Positions 8,440-18,149 of a DNA stretch of 64,000 nt are shown one piece after another (within the stretch, counting starts at the first letter, position 1; each line of letters begins with the position of its first letter). Position numbers and translations under genes: made by a program. The stretch is from assembly GCF_026262505.1 (NCBI RefSeq), contig NC_067207.1, forward strand, positions 14,786,082 to 14,850,081. Reading direction: 5' to 3'. The notes under the pieces were generated by a model. That model was not told where the DNA came from. It saw only the letters and a list, made by a program, of their open reading frames with translations, and did not search any database. Source of the stretch: Trichomonas vaginalis G3 (lineage: Eukaryota; Parabasalia; Trichomonadida; Trichomonadidae).

Positions 8440-9804
8440 TCAGTTATTCAGAATTTCCTCAGGAATTGCAAGGCTATTGAGAGAAGCAAGTTCTAATAAT
8501 CCATTCAAGTTTCGATCAACGTTAGCTTGAATACTACTGATATCAATGCTACTCTGTTCGAGTTGAATTTCTTTCAACTCTTTGAGCTCTTTTTTAACCT
8601 GACTATACTTGGCATTTAGCTTTGAAATCTGCCGCTTTTTATGTTCAATTGATGACATATAACTACTCTTGGTTTTAAAGTATCCATTCTTGAGTTCATC
8701 GATTTGGTTGATTAATTGATACTTATGGTTTCTTAGACTATTTTCTAAGATGGAATATGAATCTCCTTGATCATCTGGTTTAGCTGAAATGACTTCTGGA
8801 ATAGATATTTCCGATTCATCAGGTTGTGGTTGAAAATTCTGTATTAGGCTTTGATTCATATGCTCAATTTCTTGTGAAACAGATTTAATCGATTGAGATA
8901 AAGAATTGATTTCATTTTCAACAGAAATCTTTTTGGAATCTAAGATGCTGAGCTGTTCATTAAAATATTTGATGTTATTATTAACATTATCTACCAATGT
9001 TGCATATTTTGCTTGGAAATCGCCTTTGCTTGAAACTACACGCTGTCTTTTTTCTGAAGCAGATTTTTCAAGTTGCGAAATTGATTTTTCAAGACTTGAA
9101 ATGCGCTCTTTCATTTCAGCAATATCATTATTCACATAATTTAAGCCAAGAACTTCTAATCGCCATTTTGCATTATAAGATTTAGAAATTTCCTGCAATA
9201 ATTGTGATGTTGGCTTTTTCTCATCATATTCTTTATCAATATGAGCAAGCTCTGACTTCAAATTATCATATTTAGCTTGAAGCAAAGATATTTGGAGAGG
9301 AAGATTTTCAAGGCTACTAACTTGAACTGAAGATATGTTTATTGGATCAATTGGTATATTAGACAAATCTATGGTATCTTCTATAATCTTTGTATCGCTT
9401 GCAAAGTTTTCACGCTTTGTAATTTCGTTGGAAATTTGTCTTTCAAGTGTAACTTGCTTTTCTATAAGAGATTTACAATCTCGTTCTTCCTCAACAAGCG
9501 CATTTATTAAATCTATTGATTGCTTATTCAGTAGAGAATAGTTGATTTGCGATTTGAATAATTGTAATTCATTATTTGAAACAAGTTTTTGGGCTTGATT
9601 CACCTTTTGTTCTTGAAGAATACGAAAACGCTGTTTTAATCCATGAATTTCGGCTATGATTTCGATTTTGCGATCTTTGAATTGAGGAGTATAGAGTAAA
9701 TCTGATGTTTGGTTCAATTGTTTAGTTTCTTTTCGAGGAGTAGGCTCGCTTATAATTTCAGATATTGATTCTTCATAATCTTCCTCCTCTCCAATCGAAT
9801 CCAT
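8440..9804 (-). CDS. coiled-coil protein (454 aa)
   Basis: Acidic N-terminus (EEEDYEESISEIISEPTPRKE) followed by near-continuous coiled coil from about 45 to 435, with heptad blocks such as ISSLEKSISQLEKSASEKRQ and EHKKRQISKLNAKYSQVKKE. Short breaks are near 150-170 (DTIDLSNIPIDPINISS) and 325-355 (QPDESEISIPEVISAKPDD). The tail (NSLAIPEEILNN) is short and hydrophobic-polar. Composition and length fit an intraflagellar/cytoskeletal coiled-coil protein such as those of basal bodies or the IFT-B set, but no family-specific signature is certain. Single start ATG at 9804; stop is TGA. Confidence 0.75.
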   Translation of the reverse strand: MDSIGEEEDYEESISEIISEPTPRKETKQLNQTSDLLYTPQFKDRKIEIIAEIHGLKQRFRILQEQKVNQAQKLVSNNELQLFKSQINYSLLNKQSIDLINALVEEERDCKSLIEKQVTLERQISNEITKRENFASDTKIIEDTIDLSNIPIDPINISSVQVSSLENLPLQISLLQAKYDNLKSELAHIDKEYDEKKPTSQLLQEISKSYNAKWRLEVLGLNYVNNDIAEMKERISSLEKSISQLEKSASEKRQRVVSSKGDFQAKYATLVDNVNNNIKYFNEQLSILDSKKISVENEINSLSQSIKSVSQEIEHMNQSLIQNFQPQPDESEISIPEVISAKPDDQGDSYSILENSLRNHKYQLINQIDELKNGYFKTKSSYMSSIEHKKRQISKLNAKYSQVKKELKELKEIQLEQSSIDISSIQANVDRNLNGLLELASLNSLAIPEEILNN

Positions 9805-10267
9805 TTTACAAATAAACGTACAGTTCTCCTGAGAATTAATATTGACTTAATAAATTGATGTAATGATAAGTAATAGGCCTAAAAATGATAAATATAATAA
9901 ACTCGGGCATTTATGTAATTCCAATAGCCAAAATTGTTTTGATTCATTTCATTGTATGTATTATTTGGATGAAAATCAACACTATTATAGTACACTGTTA
10001 GATTCTGAGCGAACGATTGCTTAGATTGAAATAATTGAATGAAAATTAATATGTGGATAAAATATTCATACATTAAGTCATAAATGCTTCAAGCAAGAAT
10101 CAAAATGCCTATTTATTACTTTAGCGTAATGCGTTTCACCATGAAATCAATTTCATAGGAAATACCAATGGTCTTATTCAACTTTTGAGAATAGATTATA
10201 GGTAATTTATGTAATCTTGTCATGATTTGATATGCTATGAATGAAAAAATGTTGAGCTCAATTTTTG
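9805..10267. other. divergent intergenic region
   Basis: Spacer between the coiled-coil gene (minus) and the Spt20-like gene (plus). Small open frames on the minus strand (9879-10073, 10116-10403) show no domain and overlap the next gene's start. Promoter elements for the + gene lie at its right edge. Confidence 0.5.
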
Positions 10268-10268
10268 A

Positions 10269-10277
10269 AAAAGTGAC
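10269..10277 (+). promoter_or_regulatory. AAAAGTGAC box before the Spt20-like gene
   Basis: AAAAAGTGACTA ends right at the first ATG (10280). Same box as at 2015, 11558 and 21980 (minus). If transcription starts in or near it, the 5' UTR is only a few nucleotides. Confidence 0.55.
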
Positions 10278-10279
10278 TA

Positions 10280-11155
10280 ATGATGGAAAAGCGAGTTCGA
10301 TTTTTTTACCCAACAGCAAAAATTTCGAGCGAAACAAGTATAAAGCCGCTTTCCCATTATGACAAGAATACCGACATTTATAAAACCCTTCATAAAAAAA
10401 CAATCGAATCTATTTTACAACAAACATCTTTGAATTGCGATATATATGAACAAAGAATGAGGGAATACATAATGTCACAAATAATGTTTTCTACAAATAG
10501 CGAGAACAATGATGATTTTAATGTACTTTCAGTACAAAAAGAAGCATTTTCGAAAATTCCACCCAACGTTTGTGTAGAACTAGGAACAGAATACTTTACG
10601 ATTTATAATCCAGCAAATAAAAAATCAATTGCATATGAATATAACGAAAACTTAAAACCAATATTGGATTGCTTAGAAACAGAACAAATATCACTACCAT
10701 TTTATGCAATTATGTTCAATTTAGAGTGCAATCCTATATCAAGCGGAACAATTTTGTGCAATATCACAGATTATAGAACTGATCCACAGATTGAAAAGAT
10801 CAGTTTACTTACAATAAGTCAAGAGCTTATAAATACATATACTTCTGGTTCAGAATATCCTCCTGAAACAGAACAAGATTTATATCTTTCAATATATCCA
10901 GAAATATGTACTGATCCATCTCCTGATGTGGCTAGGGTTATGTCAACAATAGATTCACGTCAAAAAATGTGGGTTAGAGAACAAATTCCAAATCAACCTC
11001 CAGATTTCCTTCCTCAACATAAATTAGAGGCGAAACCTATCGAAAAACATTACGCTCCTATTGATGTTGCAAGACAGGTTGCTATCCCAGAGTCTCTACA
11101 AATGGCGTTTAGTAGATTGGGTTCTATTCAATCTATATTAAATAAATGTGTTTAA
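10280..11155 (+). CDS. Spt20-like SAGA complex subunit
   Basis: A 291-residue protein whose middle (about 95-180) matches the Spt20/p38IP core: a strand ending in TEYFTIYNPANKKSIAYEYN, then a helix with PILDCLETEQISLPFYAIMF, then CNPISSGTILCNITDYRTDP. The last element corresponds to the conserved G-x-[IV]-x-x-x-[IV]-x-D-Y-R of Spt20, where the human protein reads GCVIAEIRDYR. Spt20 holds the SAGA histone acetyltransferase complex together in the nucleus. The C-terminal third (QIPNQPPDFLPQHKLEAKP) is the usual proline-rich linker. The start is one of two adjacent ATGs directly after AAAAAGTGACTA. The sequence is shorter than fungal Spt20, which carries long tails. The alternative is an unrelated alpha/beta protein, but the DYR box argues against it. 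Confidence 0.65.
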   Translation: MMEKRVRFFYPTAKISSETSIKPLSHYDKNTDIYKTLHKKTIESILQQTSLNCDIYEQRMREYIMSQIMFSTNSENNDDFNVLSVQKEAFSKIPPNVCVELGTEYFTIYNPANKKSIAYEYNENLKPILDCLETEQISLPFYAIMFNLECNPISSGTILCNITDYRTDPQIEKISLLTISQELINTYTSGSEYPPETEQDLYLSIYPEICTDPSPDVARVMSTIDSRQKMWVREQIPNQPPDFLPQHKLEAKPIEKHYAPIDVARQVAIPESLQMAFSRLGSIQSILNKCV

Positions 11156-11557
11156 ATATATTATTAAAAATTCATGTATGAATTATCTCAATATCTTTTA
11201 TTTCAAATCAATGAAATTACAACATAATATTCCGATATTCAAAAAAATATCCAAATAATATAAAGTCAAATACATATGTACTATCAAATATCTCCCATTC
11301 TCATTCTGATTGATAAGGTTTTCTGAGATTTTGCATTCAAAAATCTAAATTGAAGCAACACCCTCTGAAATATAGTATCTGTTCATTTCGAATACTAAGA
11401 ATGTAATGATAGACATATACTTACTGTTCATGAAATTTGAAAATTTCATGAATTTCATTGGATAAATTCATGATTCCTTGATAAAATAAATGATCATATG
11501 ATGAATATTTTAAATGCCTTGTAAATTTTAATTTTCCAACGAGGAAACATATTTCAA
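11156..11557. other. intergenic with a 26-bp perfect palindrome
   Basis: Spacer between two same-strand genes. It holds a perfect inverted repeat at 11427-11452 with 12-bp arms (TTCATGAAATTT / AAATTTCATGAA) and a 2-nt centre, about 115 bp before the LRR gene. A second TTCAT/ATGAA-rich stretch follows to 11480. No other feature. Confidence 0.6.
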
Positions 11558-11566
11558 AAAAGTGAC
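11558..11566 (+). promoter_or_regulatory. AAAAGTGAC box abutting the LRR gene start
   Basis: AAAAAAGTGACA runs directly into ATG at 11568. This decides the start: the in-frame GTG six bases upstream is part of the box and is not a plausible start codon in a eukaryote. Confidence 0.55.
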
Positions 11567-11567
11567 A

Positions 11568-13526
11568 ATGCTCTTCATCCCACATGATTCAACTGTAGTT
11601 GAACATGTTTTCAAATTAGTTGAACAGTTCGATGAGAGCGGTAAGTATCCAGAGATACTTGAAAATGAAGCCTTGGAAATATTAGAATGTGTTCTAGATT
11701 TAGGAATTTATTCCTTATTAGAGCATATACTGCCTTTAATTTCACAAAACCTCAAAGATGTACCAGAAAATGTTATATACAAAATCCCTGTATACATTAT
11801 ACCAAAATTAGTTGAAGAAATTCCGTTGGCCAGATTAGATCCAGACTTAGTTATCAGATATTTCGGATATGAAGTACTTCTATCTAAAGTACAACTATTA
11901 TATCACACACTCAACTTATTAAATCCGTTTTTTGATATATATGATTACAATGAAACGAATCCATTAGCGAAATTAGCCAATAATCTCATTAGAATATCAC
12001 CGAGATTCTCACAATCAGACTTTGTACGCAACAACTGCACTATTATCGAGTCAAAGAATTACGATTTTTACGTTAATTTTCCAAAACTTAAAGTTTTATA
12101 TTTACACAGTGTAGATGTTGGCGATTCAATTGAGCCATTCTTAAATCCATCGATAATCAAGCTTTCTATCGTCAAATGCCACTTAAAACCATTACATGTT
12201 GAACAATTAATCAGATACATCCCTTATTCGAAGGTAGAATACATTTCTTTACGCGACAACAGGATCGGTGCCAAAGGCTGTAGCATGCTATCCGATTTTA
12301 TTAAGAATCAGGGACTTTTTAACCTCCGTTATTTAGATATCGGACTAAACTCAATAGGTGGCACCGGAATCCACCAAATGATCGAAGTAATATGCAAATC
12401 ACCACTCAAAGCCATTGCTTTCGATGGAAATTTCTTTGCTCCGTGTGCAAATGAAATTTCACACATTCCTTTAGTGATTTGTCCCTATATTTCGATCAGA
12501 GCACTTCATTGGGATGATGCGACAGTCTCAAATATTCAATTGGCCATGCAAGAACCATACACGAGATGGTGGGATTTGTCCGCCCAAGTCATCCACAAAA
12601 ATTCTGATCCAGATTTATCAGGAAAAATGGCCGAACAGCTGTTTACGAAGATGGCACCGGAAATAGAGCATCTTATATTTGCAAACCATCATTTGACCAA
12701 TATGAATTTGTCTTGTTTCATGGAAATGAAACTAAAAACATTGGTTTTGGCAAATTCTGGTTTGGATTATCCTTCTTTACAAAAAGTGACATATATCGTT
12801 TTGAAATTAGAATATTTTGACATTTCTTATAACCAGATGACCTTCACATCCCCATCATTTCTCATCCAATGTGCTGAATCGAAGACCCTTAAATTCCTTT
12901 CTTTGACAAACAATACAATTCCTGATACTTTTGGTGAAATGTTTTTCATCAATTTAAGTCAAAGTCAGAGCCAAATTAAAACACTCAGAATATCAGAATG
13001 CGGGCTCTCGAAACGCTCTACCTATGGCTTAATCACTTTGCTGTCTGCTGGTAACATGGAGTTCGATGAACTCGATGTTTCTGTGAACCAAATGTTTCAT
13101 AACACAAAAGATGAAATTTTGGCAAGTGGTCAGACAAAAGTGACAAAATTTATGATCGGAGGAAATTTGACAGATAACCATTCTAAGCATTTAGTTGAAA
13201 CTATCAAAGCATGCAAAGATATTCAGTATTTGGATGCTGATTATATCAATTTTAATTTGGTCAGAGAAATTTCGGATTATTTACCAAATTTGTTTACTTT
13301 GAGAACAAGTTATGTAAAGATACAGGACATAAAAGTTGTTATAGATGTTCTCAGGAAGACAAAAACAAGAGTTTTGTACGCTCAAAATAGTTTTAAGACA
13401 AAAACTTTTTCATTGTTGATGCAATCGTGGTCTGAAGTTCCAATGCTTCTTGAAATTCATGTGGAATCAAGACTTAAAGATAATATGTCCAAACAATTCA
13501 ATATTGTGTTTGAAGATCTTAAATAA
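11568..13526 (+). CDS. leucine-rich repeat protein, RI/CARMIL-type
   Basis: A 652-residue soluble protein. Residues about 1-150 are helical without repeats. From about 165 there are degenerate LRRs of the ribonuclease-inhibitor type (about 28 residues): LKVLYLHSVDVGDSIEPFL, YISLRDNRIGAKGCSMLSDF, LRYLDIGLNSIGGTGIHQMI, then after a break KTLVLANSGLDYPSLQKV, LEYFDISYNQMTFTSPSFLI, LKFLSLTNNTIPDTFGEMFF and FDELDVSVNQMF. No TM, kinase or BspA-type signal is present, so it is a cytosolic LRR protein; by pattern it sits closest to NLRC3/CARMIL-like LRR arrays used in actin regulation. Partner unknown. Start fixed by the AAAAGTGAC box. The stop is TAA followed by A, a TAAA context. Confidence 0.8.
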   Translation: MLFIPHDSTVVEHVFKLVEQFDESGKYPEILENEALEILECVLDLGIYSLLEHILPLISQNLKDVPENVIYKIPVYIIPKLVEEIPLARLDPDLVIRYFGYEVLLSKVQLLYHTLNLLNPFFDIYDYNETNPLAKLANNLIRISPRFSQSDFVRNNCTIIESKNYDFYVNFPKLKVLYLHSVDVGDSIEPFLNPSIIKLSIVKCHLKPLHVEQLIRYIPYSKVEYISLRDNRIGAKGCSMLSDFIKNQGLFNLRYLDIGLNSIGGTGIHQMIEVICKSPLKAIAFDGNFFAPCANEISHIPLVICPYISIRALHWDDATVSNIQLAMQEPYTRWWDLSAQVIHKNSDPDLSGKMAEQLFTKMAPEIEHLIFANHHLTNMNLSCFMEMKLKTLVLANSGLDYPSLQKVTYIVLKLEYFDISYNQMTFTSPSFLIQCAESKTLKFLSLTNNTIPDTFGEMFFINLSQSQSQIKTLRISECGLSKRSTYGLITLLSAGNMEFDELDVSVNQMFHNTKDEILASGQTKVTKFMIGGNLTDNHSKHLVETIKACKDIQYLDADYINFNLVREISDYLPNLFTLRTSYVKIQDIKVVIDVLRKTKTRVLYAQNSFKTKTFSLLMQSWSEVPMLLEIHVESRLKDNMSKQFNIVFEDLK

Positions 13527-13767
13527 ATTATTTGTTTTTTATTTTTACTATAAAATATATAACCTTTTTATTAGATTCAGTGAACATATAAACATATAAT
13601 GCGTTTTTAATTAGATAATATGAAAATCAATAAAAATAATAAAAAAATTATGAATAATCTTTTGTCTATGATGCACATAAAGACACATATGCACCTATAA
13701 TAGATGCCATTCATAATATTTTTTATTCTTTAATAAGATCATCAAATAAGTCTTGATCTCAATCTCA

Positions 13768-15033
13768 ATGGATACATATTATAAAGATCTTGTAGAGAAA
13801 TTTCAAAAATCTGATCCAATCAATCAAGGATACGATGAAAATTTCATAAATCAAGCAAGATTTAAAGATGATTTTATTAAATTTATAGGAGAGACGGACC
13901 CATATTGCTTGGATACTGATGCATTTTATAGAATAAGACTCTTTGGTATTCCATCTAATCTAGAGTTTGATATTAGTTATAAATTAGTTTTATATCTCAC
14001 ACATCTTTTCTTGCACGAAGATCAATATATTAGAACAGAAGCAATGAGCATGTGGTTGTCTCTTGTAATCAATGATGCACAAGTTTTTAATGAAATTAAA
14101 ACAGAATCATACCAAACTTTAAAACAGCTATCAAATATTGATGATATTATTACTTTAGATAGAATGTTCTACTTAATTCAATGTGTTTCATCATATAATT
14201 CATCAAATTTTAATATTTTCTCAAAAAATCAATTGGTCACAATGAGTGAACAATATCCTCAATTGAAACCACTTATTTTAAATTATATAGTTTCAAATCT
14301 CACAAATGAAACAGAAATCATTCAATTAGAAATCGATTTAATCAATGATTTAATTGCTGAAAACACAGAATGTTGCATAGATCCTTTGTGCAACCTAGTG
14401 AATAACAATTTTGAGGTGATTTCAAGTCTAATATTTGAAAATTTTCATATTCTTTTTGCACATTTAGAAGATCATCCAAATAACATTCTACAGATCATAT
14501 GGAGGATGCTTGAAAAAACAGAACACTTTGAATTTTTGATTCAATTTTTAGAACCTCTGTTAAATTTTGTCTTTTCTTCACACTCATTACTAGGAGTATC
14601 AATTTTGCATAAAGTATTCCTTTTGTCATATAGATCTACACTAATATCAAGTGATTTCTACTTTCATTTTGTAAAATCTCTTAGTGATGATAGTTATCCA
14701 TTCGACTTTAAAGAACACTGCTTTCTATGCTTAATGGATATTATCCAAACAGAATTCTTTGATGTTGAAACAAACATTCAGATTTTCTTTGAAACCTTCA
14801 ACAACTTCTATGAATCTCAGAATTTACGATTGATTGAAAAGGCTTTTTACACAGGTAATCTCTTATTTATACGTGCTCAAAAGGAATCAAAGCAGGATAT
14901 ATTTCTATTGACACTTGAAAATTATCATTTTAATTTAGCTGAATTGTTCGATGATTTAAAAGAGTCTGTATCAGAAGATACATATTTACTTATGCAACAA
15001 TTTCAAGAATCATTGAAGATCCTCTCAGAATAA
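13768..15033 (+). CDS. alpha-helical (HEAT/ARM-like) protein, 421 aa, unknown
   Basis: Not recognised. The sequence is a run of amphipathic helices typical of a HEAT/armadillo solenoid, for example LTHLFLHEDQYIRTEAMSMW, LVTMSEQYPQLKPLILNYIV and FLEPLLNFVFSSHSLLGVS. It is rich in Phe, Leu, Asn and acidic residues and has no TM segment, zinc ligand or catalytic motif. Trichomonads encode many such solenoid proteins. ATG at 13768 is chosen over an in-frame TTG 15 bases upstream. There is no AAAAGTGAC box; TCATC and TCTCAATCTCA stretches lie just before the ATG. The stop reads TAAATA. Confidence 0.7.
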   Translation: MDTYYKDLVEKFQKSDPINQGYDENFINQARFKDDFIKFIGETDPYCLDTDAFYRIRLFGIPSNLEFDISYKLVLYLTHLFLHEDQYIRTEAMSMWLSLVINDAQVFNEIKTESYQTLKQLSNIDDIITLDRMFYLIQCVSSYNSSNFNIFSKNQLVTMSEQYPQLKPLILNYIVSNLTNETEIIQLEIDLINDLIAENTECCIDPLCNLVNNNFEVISSLIFENFHILFAHLEDHPNNILQIIWRMLEKTEHFEFLIQFLEPLLNFVFSSHSLLGVSILHKVFLLSYRSTLISSDFYFHFVKSLSDDSYPFDFKEHCFLCLMDIIQTEFFDVETNIQIFFETFNNFYESQNLRLIEKAFYTGNLLFIRAQKESKQDIFLLTLENYHFNLAELFDDLKESVSEDTYLLMQQFQESLKILSE

Positions 15034-15477
15034 ATACTTGTTTTGAATAGTTTACTTTTTTTTTTGCATAAGACGAAGAATGTTGCTATATTTCTCATTG
15101 AAGGCTAATCCTCAAGCTTTGTAACCTTTGCATATGTTACATGCCAATGGCTTAACCAAATGATATGCCATTTATTTATAATTTCCCTTTCTAAGAAGCA
15201 GAATGAATAAAAGAATAAACCATTGATATTTAGGTTTTTCGAAAAAGTGACAAATATATAAAATAGATATTTTGAACATTATTATCAGGAAAAAAATGAA
15301 TTTGGATCAAGGCTGTTCATCAAATAAAGATTATGAGACATCAGTTACTTATATTTTGTGAAATTCATTATTAATATTAATTAATTATTGGTTTGTGACA
15401 GCATTTATTATTATTGAATTGGATAAAAAGTAGTAAATTATTTTCAAATGACTTCTAAATACGTCTTTTAATGTAAT
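15034..15477. other. intergenic with an orphan AAAAGTGAC box
   Basis: Spacer before the tRNA gene. AAAAGTGACAAATATA at 15243-15258 is a good match to the promoter-like box, yet only an 18-codon frame (ATG 15297, MNLDQGCSSN) follows it. The box may belong to a lost gene or a non-coding transcript. Confidence 0.45.
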
Positions 15478-15558
15478 GACGGCTTGGCCGAGTGGTTAAG
15501 GCGCGGGATTGCTAATCCCGTGGATTTATCCGCGTGGGTTCGAATCCCATGGTCGTCG
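15478..15558 (+). tRNA. tRNA-Ser (GCT)
   Basis: An 81-nt class II tRNA. The acceptor stem GACGGCT pairs with GGTCGTC (G-T wobbles at pairs 5 and 7), discriminator G. D arm contains TGGCCGAGTGGTTAAGGC. Anticodon stem CGGGA/TCCCG encloses loop TTGCTAA with anticodon GCT at 15511-15513. The long variable arm (TGGATTTATCC) is the serine hallmark, and the T arm reads GTGGGTTCGAATCCCAT with the box B motif GGTTCGAATCC. No CCA is encoded and no intron is present. Confidence 0.97.
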
Positions 15559-15574
15559 TTAATTTTTCTTTTTT
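15559..15574 (+). terminator. RNA polymerase III T-run terminator
   Basis: TTAATTTTTCTTTTTT follows the tRNA directly, giving two T runs suitable for Pol III termination. Confidence 0.75.
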
Positions 15575-15838
15575 ATTATCAATAACCATTGACTTCAACC
15601 AAAGAATCTTCCATATTGATTTAATCACCTATTCTGGTACTATCAAAGGTCTATTACTGTATTTTTGAATCATTACGATAATTCAATTTTTTCATCATAC
15701 AATAAATAGTGGTGATCAAAAATAACATCTCTATTGGAAAATATAGGCAAAACTATATTGGTCTGAATATAATTTAAACTCTATATTTATTATTTACAAA
15801 AAGAAAATGATAGAAAATCAATAATTGTAGTAGTTACT

Positions 15839-16363
15839 TCACTCAATCTTGAAGTGCTTTTCGAAAGCGGATACAATTGAACCGCATTGAGTAATTGGAT
15901 CAAGCGGATATTTTGAAAAACAGACTTTCTCGGAATCAAGCATATCAGGCTGTCTAGATAACTCAATAACGCAAGGATTGAAAACAATTGTCGAAGGATC
16001 AACAACTTTTTCTGAAGTTGGATGAACTGCGTATTTTATTTTTGGTAATTGAGGTAATTCTTTTTTAAGAGTAAGTACACGTATATTATCAACTTTAACT
16101 TCAAGGCCATTTAGGCAATTTGTTAATAAATTGATGAATTCTGCAAGTGAAGCAGGAACAAGAAGCATTGGAGAGACTTCGACATATGTAGTTTTGCATT
16201 TTAGGAATATTCTTAATTTATTGTATTGATTCAGGCTTGTTGAATTTAAAAAGTATAAAATTCTATGAGCAAAGTCTAATTGAGGTGTTGGAATAATACC
16301 ATATCCAAGGGCAACATCTACTTCTTTCATATCTATTAGAAAATAGAGAACTGGTGATGACAT
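15839..16363 (-). CDS. 174-residue protein, unknown
   Basis: A compact alpha/beta protein with no signal peptide or TM segment. It reads as strand-helix alternations (VLYFLIDMKEVDV, LRIFLKCKTTYVEVS, LAEFINLLTNCLNGLEVKV, VDNIRVLTL) followed by a polar C-terminal region with CVIELSRQPDMLDSE and a last helix SIVSAFEKHFKIE. Length and mix suggest a small subunit of a larger complex, but I could not place it in a family. Stop is TGA. Upstream on the minus strand are GTTCTGACATT (shared with the 4.1-kb gene) and an AACGATA stretch like the Myb recognition element known in Trichomonas vaginalis. Confidence 0.6.
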   Translation of the reverse strand: MSSPVLYFLIDMKEVDVALGYGIIPTPQLDFAHRILYFLNSTSLNQYNKLRIFLKCKTTYVEVSPMLLVPASLAEFINLLTNCLNGLEVKVDNIRVLTLKKELPQLPKIKYAVHPTSEKVVDPSTIVFNPCVIELSRQPDMLDSEKVCFSKYPLDPITQCGSIVSAFEKHFKIE

Positions 16364-16390
16364 TCTGCAAAAAATGTCTTATCTATAATT

Positions 16391-16407
16391 TCTATCGTTC
16401 TGACATT
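16391..16407 (-). promoter_or_regulatory. AACGATA and AATGTCAGAAC motifs upstream of the 174-aa gene
   Basis: Read on the minus strand, AATGTCAGAACGATAGA spans this site about 30-45 nt before the ATG. AACGATA matches the core of the Myb recognition element studied in Trichomonas vaginalis; AATGTCAGAAC recurs at 4181-4191. Role inferred. Confidence 0.35.
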
Positions 16408-16567
16408 TTTTTTTCTTCTAAAAATCCTTGGTACGAGAGCATTAAATCTTCATCGGAGATTTCTATTTAGAGCGCGTTAGACCACAAAGAACTCGCCAAC
16501 AGCATCCAAATTCAAAGATCTCCCTATTAAACTCGATTTTTTTTAATTTTGTTTTAAATATTCAAAA

Positions 16568-17692
16568 ATGCACATATTTAAGTCAAGCATATTAGATATT
16601 GACGAACTTATCCACTGTCAAAAGAAGAACCATCCCATTTTGATAAGATTTAATGATTATATTAAAATCGATCAAACAAATTGTATGCATTTCCTTTTGA
16701 GTAAAACACTTAAATTAATTGTTAAATGATGTTTGAAATCTATGTTCATAATTCGATTGATGATTGGAATAGATACTTCAATGATCCACCAACAGTCACA
16801 AATTCTGATGGATCAAGACAGTTCCGGAAAACAGATCCAAGTGGAAAATATTTTGTTACAGACTGTATATTCGGAGACTTAAAGATGACATGTGTCTCTG
16901 TGAATTCAGTAGGTCCGAACTATTTAGGAGTCAGTGAAACAGAATTTAATAAATGCAGTGCAGATAATCACTGTCCATGCACTGTTTTTCGAAATGGACC
17001 ATTTTTCCAATATCGAGTTACAGGAAAAGATTGCTCAGTGACAACCGCAACAGGTAATGGAATTCACACATCAGTTAATGTTAGAGAGAATAGTAATGAT
17101 CTAAATCTCATTGAAGAATCATCAATTTCAGGTTATTCAAGTGAAACATCAGGCTCTGTTATTAGCAATTGGTTCGGGAACGTTTCATTTGTTTCAATCA
17201 ATGAAAGCAACTGCAAAACAAATAAAAATGTCGGATATGATATCAAGAATGATATTTCAGGAACATCAAACATCAAATTTTGTCAATTCATATCTAATAA
17301 AGCAGTTGAAAAATGCTATTATCACTATATTTCAAAACATTCCATTCAATGTAGCAATTATGTCAACAGTTCTTATTCCTGGAGTAATTTATTTAGGTAC
17401 CTCGAATGCCATTTTAGTTATGCATAATTCTATTATGAAAGATAACTCAGGAAAGGCTTTATTATGCTCATATGAATATGATACGAATATTGTTGCTGAC
17501 AGATGCACAATTGATAATCCAAAAATTGAAATGATATCGGCAGGAAGTGGCAAAGTCCAACTAATGAATCAGAATATCATTACACTGTGCAATTATGCAG
17601 AATTCAAATATAAAACTATTTTTGTTGTCAAATTCTGCAAATGTAGCAACTATAACATTATTTATTTATTCGCTTTCTTAAATACAACATAA
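16568..17692 (+). pseudogene. decayed surface protein, parallel-beta-helix-like family
   Basis: A broken copy of a Cys/Asn/Ser-rich trichomonad surface family. A 53-codon frame from ATG 16568 ends at 16727-16729, overlapping a second frame from 16726 (MMFEIYVHNSIDDWNRYF) that continues to 17427; from about 17330 the homologous reading moves to another frame that runs to 17692 (GVIYLGTSNAILVMHNSIMK, ALLCSYEYDTNIVADRCTID). Beta-helix-like turns are visible as SVSETEFNKCSADN, LIEESSISGYSSETSG and NIKFCQFISNKA. Such proteins normally end in a TM helix and short tail; this copy lacks both. At least two frame breaks. Next to it is a decayed glycine-rich gene, so the stretch 16.5-19.1 kb is a graveyard of surface genes. 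Confidence 0.65.
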
Positions 17693-18149
17693 ATGTTATT
17701 TTAAGCTTATACCCAAATAGAACTTTTTTTTGGTGAAACTTCCCTTAACGTAGCACGTTTTTCTGGGTCCAGGAAATTTGACGAGCCTTAGCGGTTTAAG
17801 TTTCAATTTTTGAAGGGTGTGTTTGATTTTGATAAGAGAACGATATAAAACCGATTGTAAATTTTGTAGACTATTCAAAATTCCCCAAAAATTCATCATT
17901 TGCAATATTTCAAATATAAGTTTTTCTATGGACAACTGTTTTAAATAATACCCAAGACCCTCAAGAAAATGTGGGACCCAAAAAAATATGCAACGTTAAA
18001 ATAAAACTATTTTACATTACAGAAATTATATAATTCTCGGTGGATTCTTCGTAGTTCCTTCTGATTTGTAAAACAATGTTCCACATAAATTAAACCTTAT
18101 TCTTATAACATTATATTTTCTTCTCAATTTTCAGAACATCATTCAATAA
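17693..18149. other. intergenic between two decayed genes
   Basis: No intact gene. It is somewhat less AT-rich than other spacers near 17740-17820 (for example GGGTCCAGGAAATTTGACG), which may be residue of an older sequence, but I could not match it to any family. Confidence 0.45.

Noticed and set aside
17696-17935. 79-codon minus-strand frame between decayed genes
   Set aside because: No domain and no promoter-like element; Lys/Leu-rich chance frame.
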